Shown here piece by piece: positions 56,136 to 64,000 of a stretch of DNA of 64,000 nucleotides (positions within the stretch are counted from its first letter, which is position 1; each line of letters begins with the position of its first letter). The stretch spans positions 1 to 64,000 of the forward strand of contig CAMVLT010000003.1 in assembly GCA_947168395.1 (NCBI GenBank). Reading direction: 5' to 3'. This DNA is from an uncultured Prevotellaceae bacterium. GTDB lineage: Bacteria > Bacteroidota > Bacteroidia > Bacteroidales > Bacteroidaceae. The notes beneath the pieces are model-generated. The model saw only the letters and a program-made list of their open reading frames with translations. It was not told the DNA's origin and did not search any database. Both the position numbers and the translations under genes were made by a program.

Positions 56136-56461
56136 GGGGTAGGCTATTTTGGAGTTGGCTTATAGGTGTGTTGGAGTTGGAATATATTTGTTTGTGATTT
56201 CAGTTTAACACACACTAAAAATATCTATCCAAACTAATTATTTTATAATTATTTGCGCTAAAACATACATACACTAAACCTAAACTAAGCCTACACTAAA
56301 CCTACGCTTGACATACATGCTGGATGAGTAGTTGTCAGGACTGTTTTCTTGTGTATGTATGGTGTATGTTTAGTGTATGCTTAGTGTATGCTTAGTGTAT
56401 GCTAAAAATGCAGGTTTTCCCTTTAAACACTTGGGCTTTGGGAGATTTTAGTGTATGTTTC
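56088..56461. repeat. 11-base-grid array with inverted arms, locus D
   Basis: The sequence can be cut into 11-mers through most of the gap between the nucleotidyltransferase and yebC. The left part has ATTCCCATAGGGGGAAT (56089-56105) and GTTCCCAGAGGGGAAC (56111-56126), as in locus C, then TTGGAGTTGG twice exactly 22 bases apart (56149, 56171). The right part has five units of TAAACCTACAC type (56264-56318), a 33-base spacer, and five units of TGTATGCTTAG type (56352-56406) in the opposite sense. A further GTGTATGTTT is at 56451. No gene is visible in the rest. Confidence 0.85.
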
Positions 56462-56493
56462 CAATTTTTACTGTTCAGAATTTGTAAATGGAC

Positions 56494-57231
56494 TTACTCC
56501 TCTACGGGTTCTGGTTTCATGTTGGTGTACACGGTCTGAACGTCATCGAAATCCTCCAAGCGTTCCACCATCTTGTCAATGGTCTCGCGCTGCTCGGGCG
56601 TGACGTCCTTCAGGTCGTTGGGGATACGGGTGAACTCAGCACCTGTCACCTCGAAGCCGTTCTCCTCTAAGTGCTTCTGAATGGCACCGAAGCTGGAGGG
56701 ATCGCCGTAGATGGTGATGCTGTTCTCCTCCTCGTCCTCGTCGTATTCATCCTCCACTCCGTAGTCAATCAGGTCGAGAATCAGCTCGTCCATATCCAGT
56801 CCGTCCTTCTTCTTGAAGGTGAAGACGGCTTTGTGGTCGAAGAGGAACGAGAGTGAACCCTGCGTGCCGAGGTTGCCGTTGAACTTGTTGAACACTGAAC
56901 GGACATCGCCCACGGTGCGGGTGGTGTTGTCGGTGAGGGTGTCGACGAAGATGGCAATGCCGTGAGGGCCATATCCTTCGTAGGTCACTTCCTTATAGTC
57001 GCTCTGATCCTTACCCATTGCGTTCTTGATAGCACGCTCGATGTTGTCCTTCGGCATGTTCTCGCGCTTGGCGTTGGCGATGATGGCACGAAGTGCCGGG
57101 TTCATGTCGGGCTCGGGACCGCCAGCCTTCACGGCAATGGCAATCTGTTTGCCAATCTTGGTAAATGTCTTGGCCATGTGGCCCCATCTCTTCAGCTTTG
57201 CAGCCTTACGGTATTCAAATGCTCTTCCCAT
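56494..57231 (-). CDS. yebC: YebC/PmpR (TACO1) family protein
   Basis: The 245-residue protein has the family start MGRAFEYRKAAKLKRWGHMA, then NPALRAIIANAKRENMPKDN, YEGYGPHGIAIFVDTLTDN and GTQGSLSFLFD. An acidic run (EDEYDEDEEEN) sits in the third domain. Relatives act as transcription regulators or help ribosomes at proline stretches. Length and domains are normal. Confidence 0.93.
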   Translation of the reverse strand: MGRAFEYRKAAKLKRWGHMAKTFTKIGKQIAIAVKAGGPEPDMNPALRAIIANAKRENMPKDNIERAIKNAMGKDQSDYKEVTYEGYGPHGIAIFVDTLTDNTTRTVGDVRSVFNKFNGNLGTQGSLSFLFDHKAVFTFKKKDGLDMDELILDLIDYGVEDEYDEDEEENSITIYGDPSSFGAIQKHLEENGFEVTGAEFTRIPNDLKDVTPEQRETIDKMVERLEDFDDVQTVYTNMKPEPVEE

Positions 57232-57240
57232 AGTTATTAC

Positions 57241-57386
57241 TCAACCCCCTAAGTCAGGGGGGATGGGGGTCTGAACAAGCGGAAATGCAAACCCACCGGT
57301 TATTATTTTAACTACTATTTCTTATTTAAGGGGATTGGAATGTCTGCGCTTGTTCAGACCCCCAACCCCCTAACTTAGGGGTCTTA
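57241..57386. repeat. Inverted repeat element with 17-base perfect inner arms
   Basis: GGGGGTCTGAACAAGCG (57265-57281) is perfectly inverted as CGCTTGTTCAGACCCCC (57347-57363). The outer flanks, ACCCCCTAAGTCAGGGGGG and ACCCCCTAACTTAGGGGTC, extend each arm to about 37 bases with few mismatches and are themselves palindromic around CTAA. About 65 bases of AT-rich DNA lie between the arms. It fills the gap between yebC and pheT and has the look of a small non-coding mobile or structural element. Confidence 0.85.
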
Positions 57387-57389
57387 AAA

Positions 57390-59840
57390 TCAGCGTAACT
57401 CGGCGTTCAGTTGCTTTTTCAGGTTGGCGATGAGCTTTTGCATAATCGCATCGATTTGCTTGTCACCCATCGTCTTCTCCTCGTCTTGCAGGATAAAGTT
57501 GACGGCGTAGGACTTCTTGCCGGCAGGGAGCTTTTCACCCTCGTAGACATCGAATAGTTCGACGCGCTTGAGGAGTTTTTTCTCCGTCTGGCGGGCAATC
57601 TGCTCAATCTGGGCAAACTCCACGGCGTTGTCGACCAACAGGGCAAGGTCGCGGCTAACAGCCGGGAACTTGGGTACCTCGGTGAAGGTAATCTCATTCT
57701 TCTTCGTGACCTTCATCAGCTGTGTCCAGTTCATTTCGGCGTAGTAGACAGTGTTGTCGATGCCGAACTTCTTCTGAAGCTTCTTCGTCAGCACACCCAT
57801 CTCGCAAAGCACCTTACCGCCTCGGTTCTCGATGGTGATGCCTGCCGAGAAGACAGGATTCGCGGACTTCTTGCGAACGGTCATGCCTGGCTTCAGGCCA
57901 ATGCGGCGGAACACGTTCTCGACGTACGCACTCAGCTCGAAGAATGAAGAGTCCTCGTTCTGGTGAGCCCATGACCCTTCAACACGACGCCCCGTCAGCC
58001 AGAGTCCCAAGTGATTCTGCTCCTTGTAGGCCTGCATCGGGTCATCATCGTTCTGCTTCTCAGGCGAGAAGTAATAGACGTTGCCGAACTCGAAGAAGCG
58101 CAAGTTGGCGTTCTTACGGTTGGCGTTGTGGGCGATGCTCTCCATGCCACCATAAAGCAGCGTCTGGCGCATGACGTTCAAGTCGCTGGACAGGGGGTTC
58201 ATGATGTGAACCAGTGTGTTCTGATTGTCGTCATACCATGACGACTTACTCAACGAGTTGTTAAGGATCTCATTGAAGCCCTCGCCAACCAGCTGTTCGC
58301 TGACGAGGTTGGCCAGTTTGTGTTTGCGGTCTTCGTCGCCCTTGATGACGAGCGAGCTCTTCAACTGCGTGGGAATCTCCACATTATTATATCCGTAGAT
58401 GCGCAGGATATCCTCCACCACATCGCAGGGACGCTGCACATCGACTCGGTAGGCAGGAACCTCGACCACCATTTCCTCAGCGGTCTCGGAGAGGATTTTC
58501 ATCTCCAACGAGGTGCAAATATTCTTAATAGTGTCAACGGGTATCTCCTTACCTATCAACGACTTGGCGTAATTAAAAGAAAGCTCCACTTTGGGGTTCT
58601 CGATGGGTGACGGATACTCGTCACGAATCTCCATCGACACCTTACCGCCCGCCAGTTCACGACACATAATGGCGGCCTGCTTCAAAGCGTAGATGACGCC
58701 GTTGGGATCGATGCCGCGCTCAAAGCGGAAGGAGGCATCTGTTGAGAGACCGTGACGACGAGCCGACTTACGAATCCAAGTGGGATGGAAATAGGCCGAC
58801 TCCAACACCACATTCTTGGTAGTCTCGTAGGTACCGCTCCCCTTGCCGCCAAACACGCCGGCGATACACATAGCGTCCTCGGTGTTGCAGATAGCCAGGT
58901 CGCGGTCGCTGAGCTTATGCTCCACGCCGTCCAAGGTCTGGAAGGGCGTACCCTCGGGCATGGTCTTCACCACAATCTTGTGGCCCGTCACCATGTCGGC
59001 ATCAAAGGTATGCAGAGGCTGACCATAAGCAAACATGATGTAGTTGGTAATGTCGACGATATTATTGATAGGACGCAGGCCCACAGTCGTCAGGCGTGCC
59101 TTCAACCACTCGGGCGACTCCTTCACCTCGCAACCAGTGATGCTGACGCAGGCATAGCGGCGGCAGGCCTCGGTATTCTCAATGGCCACGTCAATGGGGA
59201 GGTCGTGGTTGTCGACGGAGAAGCCATCGACAGAGGGACGGTGAAGCGTGGTCTCATAGCCGTTCTGCTTCAGCCAGGCATAAAGGTCACGGGCAACGCC
59301 CCAGTGAGACAGGGCGTCAGCACGGTTGGCGGTGATGTCGACCTCGATAAGCCAATCGCTCTCCAAGTGGTAATACTCGGCAGCGGGCTGACCGACAGGA
59401 GCATCTTCGGGCAGGACGATAATACCGGCATGGCTGGTACCAATACCGATCTCGTCCTCGGCACAAATCATGCCGCACGACTCCACGCCACGCAGTTTCG
59501 ACTTCTTGATGACAAACTCCTTGTCGCCGTCGTAGAGGACACAGCCGAGATCGGCCACAATCACCTTCTGCCCGGCAGCCACATTGGGGGCACCGCAGAC
59601 TATCTGGATCGGTTCACCCTTGCCCAGATCAACGGTCGTCACATGTAGGTGGTCGCTGTTGGGATGAGCCTCACACGTCAGTACCTGACCCACATAGAGA
59701 CCTTTCAGACCACCCTTGATACTCTGCACCTCTTCCAAGGCATCGACCTCGAGACCTGTCGACGTCAATGCGTCACAGACCTGCTGCGGCGTCAAATCGA
59801 AGTCAACGTAGTCCTTCAGCCATTTATAAGATATGTTCAT
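57390..59840 (-). CDS. pheT: Phenylalanyl-tRNA synthetase beta subunit
   Basis: The 816-residue subunit pairs with PheS to charge tRNA-Phe. It starts MNISYKWLKDYVDFDLTPQQ, and then has the tRNA-binding domain (VLTCEAHPNSDHLHVTTVDL, VCGAPNV), the B5 domain (FNYAKSLIGKEIPVDTI), the B3/4 editing domain (DITNYIMFAYGQPLHTFDAD) and the C-terminal anticodon-binding fold (FPAVSRDLALLVD). Length is normal. pheS is not adjacent. The leader carries a short tandem repeat. Confidence 0.95.
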   Translation of the reverse strand: MNISYKWLKDYVDFDLTPQQVCDALTSTGLEVDALEEVQSIKGGLKGLYVGQVLTCEAHPNSDHLHVTTVDLGKGEPIQIVCGAPNVAAGQKVIVADLGCVLYDGDKEFVIKKSKLRGVESCGMICAEDEIGIGTSHAGIIVLPEDAPVGQPAAEYYHLESDWLIEVDITANRADALSHWGVARDLYAWLKQNGYETTLHRPSVDGFSVDNHDLPIDVAIENTEACRRYACVSITGCEVKESPEWLKARLTTVGLRPINNIVDITNYIMFAYGQPLHTFDADMVTGHKIVVKTMPEGTPFQTLDGVEHKLSDRDLAICNTEDAMCIAGVFGGKGSGTYETTKNVVLESAYFHPTWIRKSARRHGLSTDASFRFERGIDPNGVIYALKQAAIMCRELAGGKVSMEIRDEYPSPIENPKVELSFNYAKSLIGKEIPVDTIKNICTSLEMKILSETAEEMVVEVPAYRVDVQRPCDVVEDILRIYGYNNVEIPTQLKSSLVIKGDEDRKHKLANLVSEQLVGEGFNEILNNSLSKSSWYDDNQNTLVHIMNPLSSDLNVMRQTLLYGGMESIAHNANRKNANLRFFEFGNVYYFSPEKQNDDDPMQAYKEQNHLGLWLTGRRVEGSWAHQNEDSSFFELSAYVENVFRRIGLKPGMTVRKKSANPVFSAGITIENRGGKVLCEMGVLTKKLQKKFGIDNTVYYAEMNWTQLMKVTKKNEITFTEVPKFPAVSRDLALLVDNAVEFAQIEQIARQTEKKLLKRVELFDVYEGEKLPAGKKSYAVNFILQDEEKTMGDKQIDAIMQKLIANLKKQLNAELR

Positions 59841-59846
59841 GATTAT

Positions 59847-59893
59847 ATGTACTATTTTAATTATGTACGATGTACTATTATCGATGTACTATT
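59847..59893. repeat. Three copies of ATGTACTATT upstream of pheT
   Basis: Copies at 59847, 59870 and 59884 on the plus strand, separated by 13 and 4 bases, fill the pheT leader. On the minus strand these would be in the 5' untranslated region. Confidence 0.8.
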
Positions 59894-59899
59894 TACTGT

Positions 59900-59943
59900 T
59901 CAAAAAGAAACGACTGGACACTGAGCTATGCCCGATGTCCAGT
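59900..59943 (-). terminator. rpsP terminator
   Basis: On the minus strand CTGGACA and TGTCCAG pair around 15 bases and are followed by TCGTTTCTTTTT. Confidence 0.8.
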
Positions 59944-59972
59944 CAGTGTCTTAAGCGAACTCCACGGAAAGA

Positions 59973-60512
59973 TTATGCCTCTGCGGGAGCTTCCTCGGCA
60001 GTAGCGGCCTCAGCAGCCTTTGCAGCTTCTTCCTCAGCCTTAGCAGCTGCGGCAGCAGCTTTCTTCTCAGCTACCTTCTTTGCTATTTCCTCATTCACTT
60101 TCTTCTCGGCATCGAGCGCCTTGGCAGCAGCGTCCTTCTTGGCCTTAGCCACCTGAGCTTCGATAGCGTTCAAGCCCTTCTGCTTGTCGGCCTTCCAGGC
60201 ATCGAACTTCTTCTGGGCTGTAGCCTCATCGAAAGCGCCCTTCTTCACGCCACCCTTCAGGTGCTTCATCAGGTACACGCCCTCGCGGCTGAGAATGTTG
60301 CGTACTGTGTCAGTGGGCTGGGCACCAACCTCAACCCAATAGAGAGCACGCTCGAAATTCAAATCTACTGTGGCAGGATTGGTGTTAGGATTGTACATAC
60401 CAATCTTTTCAGTAAAACGACCATCACGTGGTGCTCTTGCGTCGGCGATAACAATGCGGTAAACAGCATAGCCTTTACGACCGCCGCGCTGCAATCTGAT
60501 TTTTGTTGCCAT
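59973..60512 (-). CDS. rpsP: Ribosomal protein S16 with long Ala/Lys tail
   Basis: The 179-residue protein has a normal S16 core (about 1-85: [60 protein letters not shown]) and then a C-terminal extension of about 95 residues made of Ala, Lys and Glu with little else. Enterobacterial S16 is about 82 residues; extended forms occur in Bacteroidota. The tail may be a flexible rRNA- or protein-binding arm. The gene has a perfect promoter and its own terminator. Confidence 0.94.
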   Translation of the reverse strand: MATKIRLQRGGRKGYAVYRIVIADARAPRDGRFTEKIGMYNPNTNPATVDLNFERALYWVEVGAQPTDTVRNILSREGVYLMKHLKGGVKKGAFDEATAQKKFDAWKADKQKGLNAIEAQVAKAKKDAAAKALDAEKKVNEEIAKKVAEKKAAAAAAKAEEEAAKAAEAATAEEAPAEA

Positions 60513-60580
60513 TGAATCTTTTAACTTTAAAATTTAAATATTTAACTGAATTCCTTGCCTCCATCTCGTGAAAGCGGCTG

Positions 60581-60612
60581 CAAAATTACTCATTTTTAGC
60601 GAACCTCACAAA
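60581..60612 (-). promoter_or_regulatory. rpsP promoter
   Basis: On the minus strand TTTG (plus 60609-60612), 20 bases and TAATTTTG (plus 60581-60588). The leader is about 65 bases. Confidence 0.8.
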
Positions 60613-60669
60613 CTTTTTCCAAGTTTTGTGCGGCCATTTATGGATTTTTATGTAATTTTGGGGCTGAAA

Positions 60670-61560
60670 ATGAAGAAACGCGCACTATCGATACTCATTC
60701 CGACCTACAATGACGACTGTAGGAAGCTGGTCGGTGAACTGAGTCGGCAGGCCGAGTCTATCGGTCAGTTCAGCTATGAAATGCTGATTGCCGACGATGG
60801 CTCGACCAACCGGCAGATGGTGGAGCAATGCCAAGAAGCGGTGTCATCCCTACCCCACGTGCGATTCATCATCCGCCAAACGAACAGCGGGAGGGCTGCC
60901 ATCCGTAACTTCCTGGTCAGCGAAGCACAATATCCGTGGCTTCTGTTCCTGGATGGTGACATGACTATACCCAATGACCGCTTCCTACAGAACTACCTTG
61001 ACTGCGATGCGCTGATTGCCTATGGAGGCTATAACGTAGGTCAGGGTAGTCTCTCCAATCTGCGCTATCGCTATGAGAAGGCCTGCGAACCGCAACACCG
61101 GCCTGATGAACGCCGGAAACGTCCATTCCAGCATTTCCACACCAGCAACTTCATTATCAGTCGCGACATCATCATCGACCATCCCTTCGACGAGCGGTTC
61201 CGTAACTACGGCTATGAAGACGTGTTCTTCGGTAAGCAGCTGAAGCAAGCCGGATTCAATATCAGTCATATAGACAACCCTGCCGGCTTCTTCGTCTACG
61301 AGGACAATGCCCATTTCGTCAGCAAGACCGAAGAGGGGCTGCGCACCCTCCATCAGTTTGCTGCCGAACTGCAGGGCTATTCGCAGTTGCTCACCTTGGT
61401 CGATGGAATCCATCTCGGTATCGTGAAGTCAGTTATCCGTCTGTGGCACCGACTGTTTGGTGCCATTGAACGGCGTAACCTTTGTGGACAAAGGCCAAGC
61501 CTTACTGTATTCAAGTTATATAAGATAGGATACTATATTACGTTGAACATTAGACATTAA
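60670..61560 (+). CDS. GT2 family glycosyltransferase
   Basis: The 296-residue protein has a GT-A fold: LSILIPTYNDDCRKLVGELS at the start, IADDGSTNRQMV for the first Asp, FLDGDMTIP as the DxD metal site and FRNYGYEDVFFGKQL with the ED motif. No membrane segment is evident. It may build a surface glycan; the acceptor is unknown. The ATG at 60670 matches the family start; upstream codons belong to the promoter region (TAATTTTG at 60653-60660). It lies alone, 4 bases before rhaM. Confidence 0.86.
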   Translation: MKKRALSILIPTYNDDCRKLVGELSRQAESIGQFSYEMLIADDGSTNRQMVEQCQEAVSSLPHVRFIIRQTNSGRAAIRNFLVSEAQYPWLLFLDGDMTIPNDRFLQNYLDCDALIAYGGYNVGQGSLSNLRYRYEKACEPQHRPDERRKRPFQHFHTSNFIISRDIIIDHPFDERFRNYGYEDVFFGKQLKQAGFNISHIDNPAGFFVYEDNAHFVSKTEEGLRTLHQFAAELQGYSQLLTLVDGIHLGIVKSVIRLWHRLFGAIERRNLCGQRPSLTVFKLYKIGYYITLNIRH

Positions 61561-61564
61561 GATC

Positions 61565-61885
61565 ATGACAAGAAGATTTGCATTCAAGATGAAGCTGAAG
61601 CCAGGCTTCGAGAAAGAGTATCAGAAGCGTCACGCCGCCATCTGGCCGGAACTCGTGGAGATGATTAAGGAACAAGGAGTGGGCAACTACAGCATCTACT
61701 GGGACAAGGACACCAACCTACTCTTTGCCTATCAGGAATGTTCCAAGGAAGGCAATTCACAGGACACGGAGAATGTAGACCCCATCACCCAGAAATGGTG
61801 GGACATGATGGCCGACATTATGGAGGTGAATCCTGACAACTCACCCGTCACCATCCCCTTAGAAGAGGTTTTCCACTTAGACTGA
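61565..61885 (+). CDS. rhaM: L-rhamnose mutarotase
   Basis: The 106-residue protein interconverts alpha and beta L-rhamnose anomers, or acts on related 6-deoxy sugars. Family marks are FKMKLKPGFEKEYQKRHAAI, WPELVEMIKEQGVGNYSIYW, the central YQE segment and WWDMMADIMEVN. The other rhamnose genes are not in view. It follows the GT2 gene by four bases and converges on the epimerase gene. Confidence 0.9.
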   Translation: MTRRFAFKMKLKPGFEKEYQKRHAAIWPELVEMIKEQGVGNYSIYWDKDTNLLFAYQECSKEGNSQDTENVDPITQKWWDMMADIMEVNPDNSPVTIPLEEVFHLD

Positions 61886-61893
61886 TAATGGCA

Positions 61894-63222
61894 TCATAAC
61901 CGCTCCATCACTTCCAAGCACATGCGGCTGTTGTGATAGGGGCACTTCCAGAAGCCGGCCTTATCGTCGGCGGTGTTGAGTGTGCAATCAGGATGACGGC
62001 TCCAGAACCACTCGCCGTTTTCCCAGTCGATGAGGTTCTGCTTGATGTACTGCCAGCAACGTTCGGCCTTGTCGAGTGCAGAAGAGTCACCGAAGTATTG
62101 ATAGATGTTCACCCATCCCACTACGTTTTCAGCCTGCACCCACCAGTGGAGGTCATTATCGTCATGCCCCGTATCGAGATTGGCTTCGTGTATCATCGAG
62201 CCGTCAGGTCTCAGGCCTTTCTCGGAAGCTCTGGCCACCTCGCGCACTACCTGTTCCACCTTTTCGAGCACCTTTGGGTCACCCAACACCAAAGCTGCCT
62301 CGTGCAGCAGCCACGAACACTCAATATCGTGTCCGTAGCTCTCCAGATGACTGGCGCCTCGCGTCCAGTCGTTCTCAAAGAATAGGTCGAGGTGATGGGT
62401 CTTTGGGTTCAGTATCTTATCGGTAAAGATGTAGATGAGGTTACGCAGCGAGCCTTCAATGCGGGTCAACAACTCAATAGGTACTGTGACATCAACAGGC
62501 AATACCGCACCTATGGCGGGAACGTAGTTACATGATGTAGCAGCCTGCATCTCCTTCAAACAACGAAGGAGGTTCGTGTAAGGTTCGATGATGTGCAGAT
62601 GAGTGTTCTGCGACTTCGGGTAGTTGGCATCGAGTTCCGACAGACGCATGTCGGCAATCTCCCCCCACTCTCGGGTACAGGCTTCGATATAGCCATTATA
62701 TTGAGTATCGAGCGAATGTTTCTCAATACATTCGTAAAGCTCGATAGCATAGTCCAATGCCTCGCGATCACCTGTAGCACGGGCATATTCCGACAGTCCA
62801 TAGATAGCAAAGCCGATAGCGTAGAACTGTTTCTTGGTGTCGAGGGGATGACCCTTGTAGTCAACACTCCAGTAAATGCCCCCGTAATCAGGGTCAATGA
62901 AGTGGTCGATGATATAGCGCTTGGCACGAGTGGCAGCATCAAGGTAGAGCTGGACCTCATGAGGCTCATAGGACTCATGCGACCTATGAGAGAAATACCT
63001 ATAGGCCGCTGAGAAGGCCCAAAGGATGCGAGCATTAAGGATAGCGCCTTTTTCGGCTTCGGGGTGCAGTTGACCATTACCATCTATGCGTCCGTAGAAG
63101 CCGCCGTTTTCGTGGTCCTGCATCTTGTTGAGCCAAAAAGGCAGGATATTCTGCGTGAGGACATCCTTCATTTCGCGTTTCATTATCGCGATTCGATCGC
63201 GACATACGGAACTATTAGTCAT
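61894..63222 (-). CDS. AGE-family epimerase, cellobiose 2-epimerase-like
   Basis: The 442-residue (alpha/alpha)6 barrel protein has FWLNKMQDHENGGFYGRID, NTHLHIIEPYTNLL, SYGHDIECSWLLHEA and HWWVQAENVVGWVNIY, with the catalytic His residues of cellobiose 2-epimerase. That enzyme turns beta-1,4-mannobiose into mannosylglucose. The ATG at 63222 overlaps the stop of the symporter gene (ATGA), which supports this start; an internal ATG at 63183 is nearer the usual family start. Residues 78-89 (SHRSHESYEPHE) are four 9-base tandem units (62956-62991), an in-frame insert between conserved helices. Confidence 0.87.
   Translation of the reverse strand: MTNSSVCRDRIAIMKREMKDVLTQNILPFWLNKMQDHENGGFYGRIDGNGQLHPEAEKGAILNARILWAFSAAYRYFSHRSHESYEPHEVQLYLDAATRAKRYIIDHFIDPDYGGIYWSVDYKGHPLDTKKQFYAIGFAIYGLSEYARATGDREALDYAIELYECIEKHSLDTQYNGYIEACTREWGEIADMRLSELDANYPKSQNTHLHIIEPYTNLLRCLKEMQAATSCNYVPAIGAVLPVDVTVPIELLTRIEGSLRNLIYIFTDKILNPKTHHLDLFFENDWTRGASHLESYGHDIECSWLLHEAALVLGDPKVLEKVEQVVREVARASEKGLRPDGSMIHEANLDTGHDDNDLHWWVQAENVVGWVNIYQYFGDSSALDKAERCWQYIKQNLIDWENGEWFWSRHPDCTLNTADDKAGFWKCPYHNSRMCLEVMERL
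62956..62991. repeat. Four 9-base tandem units inside the epimerase gene
   Basis: On the plus strand the units are CTCATGAGG, CTCATAGGA, CTCATGCGA and CCTATGAGA. Read on the minus strand each is three codons of the pattern (Ser/Pro)-(His/Tyr)-(Arg/Glu). Confidence 0.85.
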
Positions 63223-64000
63223 TTCTTAATAGGATAAATATAGGTCAACAAGATGATAAGGGCAGCGATGACGGCGGGGAAGATGGAGAAGAGACACCAC
63301 ACCATCGAAAGCACCGAGTCGGTGATGCTGGCCGGATCGACGCTGGTATTGCCCATGTCGTCGGTAATCATGCTGGCACCAGCCAAGCCCAGGAAGAGGG
63401 CAACGAGTGAACCACTTATGGCCGTACCAAACTTCTGAGCCATAGTACCGCTTGAGAAAATCAGTCCCGTCGACGACGTGCCGTTCTTCTCGGTGGCGTA
63501 GTCAGCTACGTCGGCATACATTGACCAAAGCAGCGGTGAGTAGAGACCGATACCGATGGAGGTGAGGATGACCAGGGCTACCATCACCCAAATATAAGCG
63601 GGATCCATAGGAATGAAGAAGAAGCCTACGGAAAACACCAGACAGATGACGGCTGCCCACTGGAAAGCCTTGCGCTTGGAGCCTACCCACTCGGTGAACT
63701 TGGGCGACACACCACCGAAGACCATACAAGTGAGTTCGCCGAATGTCATGAACACCGTATAATTAATGATGAGTCCGCTGACAGTGACATCGCCTTTCAG
63801 ACAGTATTCAAACATATAGCCAGCCACGGCATAGCGGAAACCATTGAAGAAATTGGTGCAGATGCCGATGAGCGTCAGATAAATCCATGGTTTGTTGCGG
63901 AAAAGGTCGGCAAAGGGCTTGAACGAGAATTTCTCAGCACGGACGGGTTTCAGCCGCTCTTTGGTGAGCAGTCCGCAGGCCAGTGTGCCTACGGCGGCTA
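63219..64000 (-). CDS. GPH-family sugar:cation symporter, 5' end outside window
   Basis: The frame stays open to the window edge, giving about 260 C-terminal residues with about seven membrane helices. The segment IGLYSPLLWSMYADVADYAT followed by TGLIFSSGTMAQKFG is the signature of glycoside-pentoside-hexuronide:cation symporters (MelB type). Coupled by ATGA overlap to the epimerase gene, it probably imports the disaccharide that the epimerase acts on. By analogy with Bacteroides mannan clusters the substrate may be beta-1,4-mannobiose; this is inference. The start codon is beyond position 64000. Confidence 0.87.
   Translation of the reverse strand, partial: AAVGTLACGLLTKERLKPVRAEKFSFKPFADLFRNKPWIYLTLIGICTNFFNGFRYAVAGYMFEYCLKGDVTVSGLIINYTVFMTFGELTCMVFGGVSPKFTEWVGSKRKAFQWAAVICLVFSVGFFFIPMDPAYIWVMVALVILTSIGIGLYSPLLWSMYADVADYATEKNGTSSTGLIFSSGTMAQKFGTAISGSLVALFLGLAGASMITDDMGNTSVDPASITDSVLSMVWCLFSIFPAVIAALIILLTYIYPIKK

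Noticed and set aside
63183..63205. Operator-like palindrome TCGCGATTCGATCGCGA at the start of the epimerase gene
   Set aside because: It lies inside coding sequence just after the coupled start codon, and nothing else supports a binding site.

Overview
The window looks like chromosomal DNA of a Prevotella-type member of the Bacteroidales. The signs are many promoters of the Bacteroidota form (TTTG, about 20 bases, TAnnTTTG), a glycogen synthase of the eukaryotic-like GT3 type, a Rho factor with a long disordered insert, a DUF4301-like protein, an Rnf operon in the order BCDGEA behind an RseC-like gene, and lipoproteins and secreted proteins with Bacteroidales-type signals. No phage, integrase, insertion sequence or CRISPR array is visible. 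The species call is inference.

Layout. 1-6.4 kb: the 3' end of a 5S rRNA gene, a TlpA-like thioredoxin protein, EttA, a secreted two-domain esterase and an HtrA protease. 6.4-9 kb: RNase P RNA, a YihY/BrkB membrane protein, a lipoprotein and a small acidic protein. 9-14.6 kb: rseC-rnfBCDGEA, a ferredoxin:NAD+ oxidoreductase ion pump. 15.2-22.3 kb: rho, then a tightly coupled run of engB, uup-like ABC-F, recR, a membrane protein, a GT2 and a GNAT, then two identical tRNA-Asp genes. 22.4-30 kb: an unknown secreted protein, a RelA-like (p)ppGpp synthetase, a DUF4301-like protein, tRNA-Arg and a MORN-GH25 lysozyme-like protein. 28.7-34.8 kb, minus strand: a membrane protein, then kdgK-kdgA followed without a gap by a very unusual two-module sensor kinase and its response regulator. 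35-40.5 kb: a solitary Vsr nuclease, an EptA-like transferase coupled to an outer-membrane protein, and a PepD peptidase. 40.6-44.9 kb: glycogen synthase and glycogen phosphorylase. 45-51.2 kb: an ECF sigma/anti-sigma-like/L,D-transpeptidase run, RNase Z, a lipoprotein and MazG. 51.4-57.2 kb: ClpC, a C69 dipeptidase, a truncated nucleotidyltransferase and YebC. 57.4-64 kb: pheT, rpsP, a GT2, rhaM, a cellobiose 2-epimerase-like protein and a GPH sugar symporter cut by the window end.

The most unexplained structure is non-coding. Four intergenic gaps (14681-14823, 27075-27217, 34969-35056, 56088-56461) hold arrays built on a strict 11-base grid, mostly pairs of half-units making 22-base imperfect palindromes. 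The first two are clearly homologous along 13 consecutive 11-mers; the third and fourth share a GTTCCC/GGGAAC palindrome; the fourth ends in a 55-33-55 base inverted arrangement. Three of the four lie between the 3' ends of convergent genes. I do not recognise this family.

A second theme is short tandem duplications, seen both in intercistronic leaders (rnfD, rnfA, pheT) and as in-frame inserts in proteins (the epimerase, Vsr, the esterase, a membrane protein). A third is an extended upstream promoter element, TTTGGCnGTTTCA, shared by several of the best promoters. All functional calls rest on reading motifs by eye; no database search was run.
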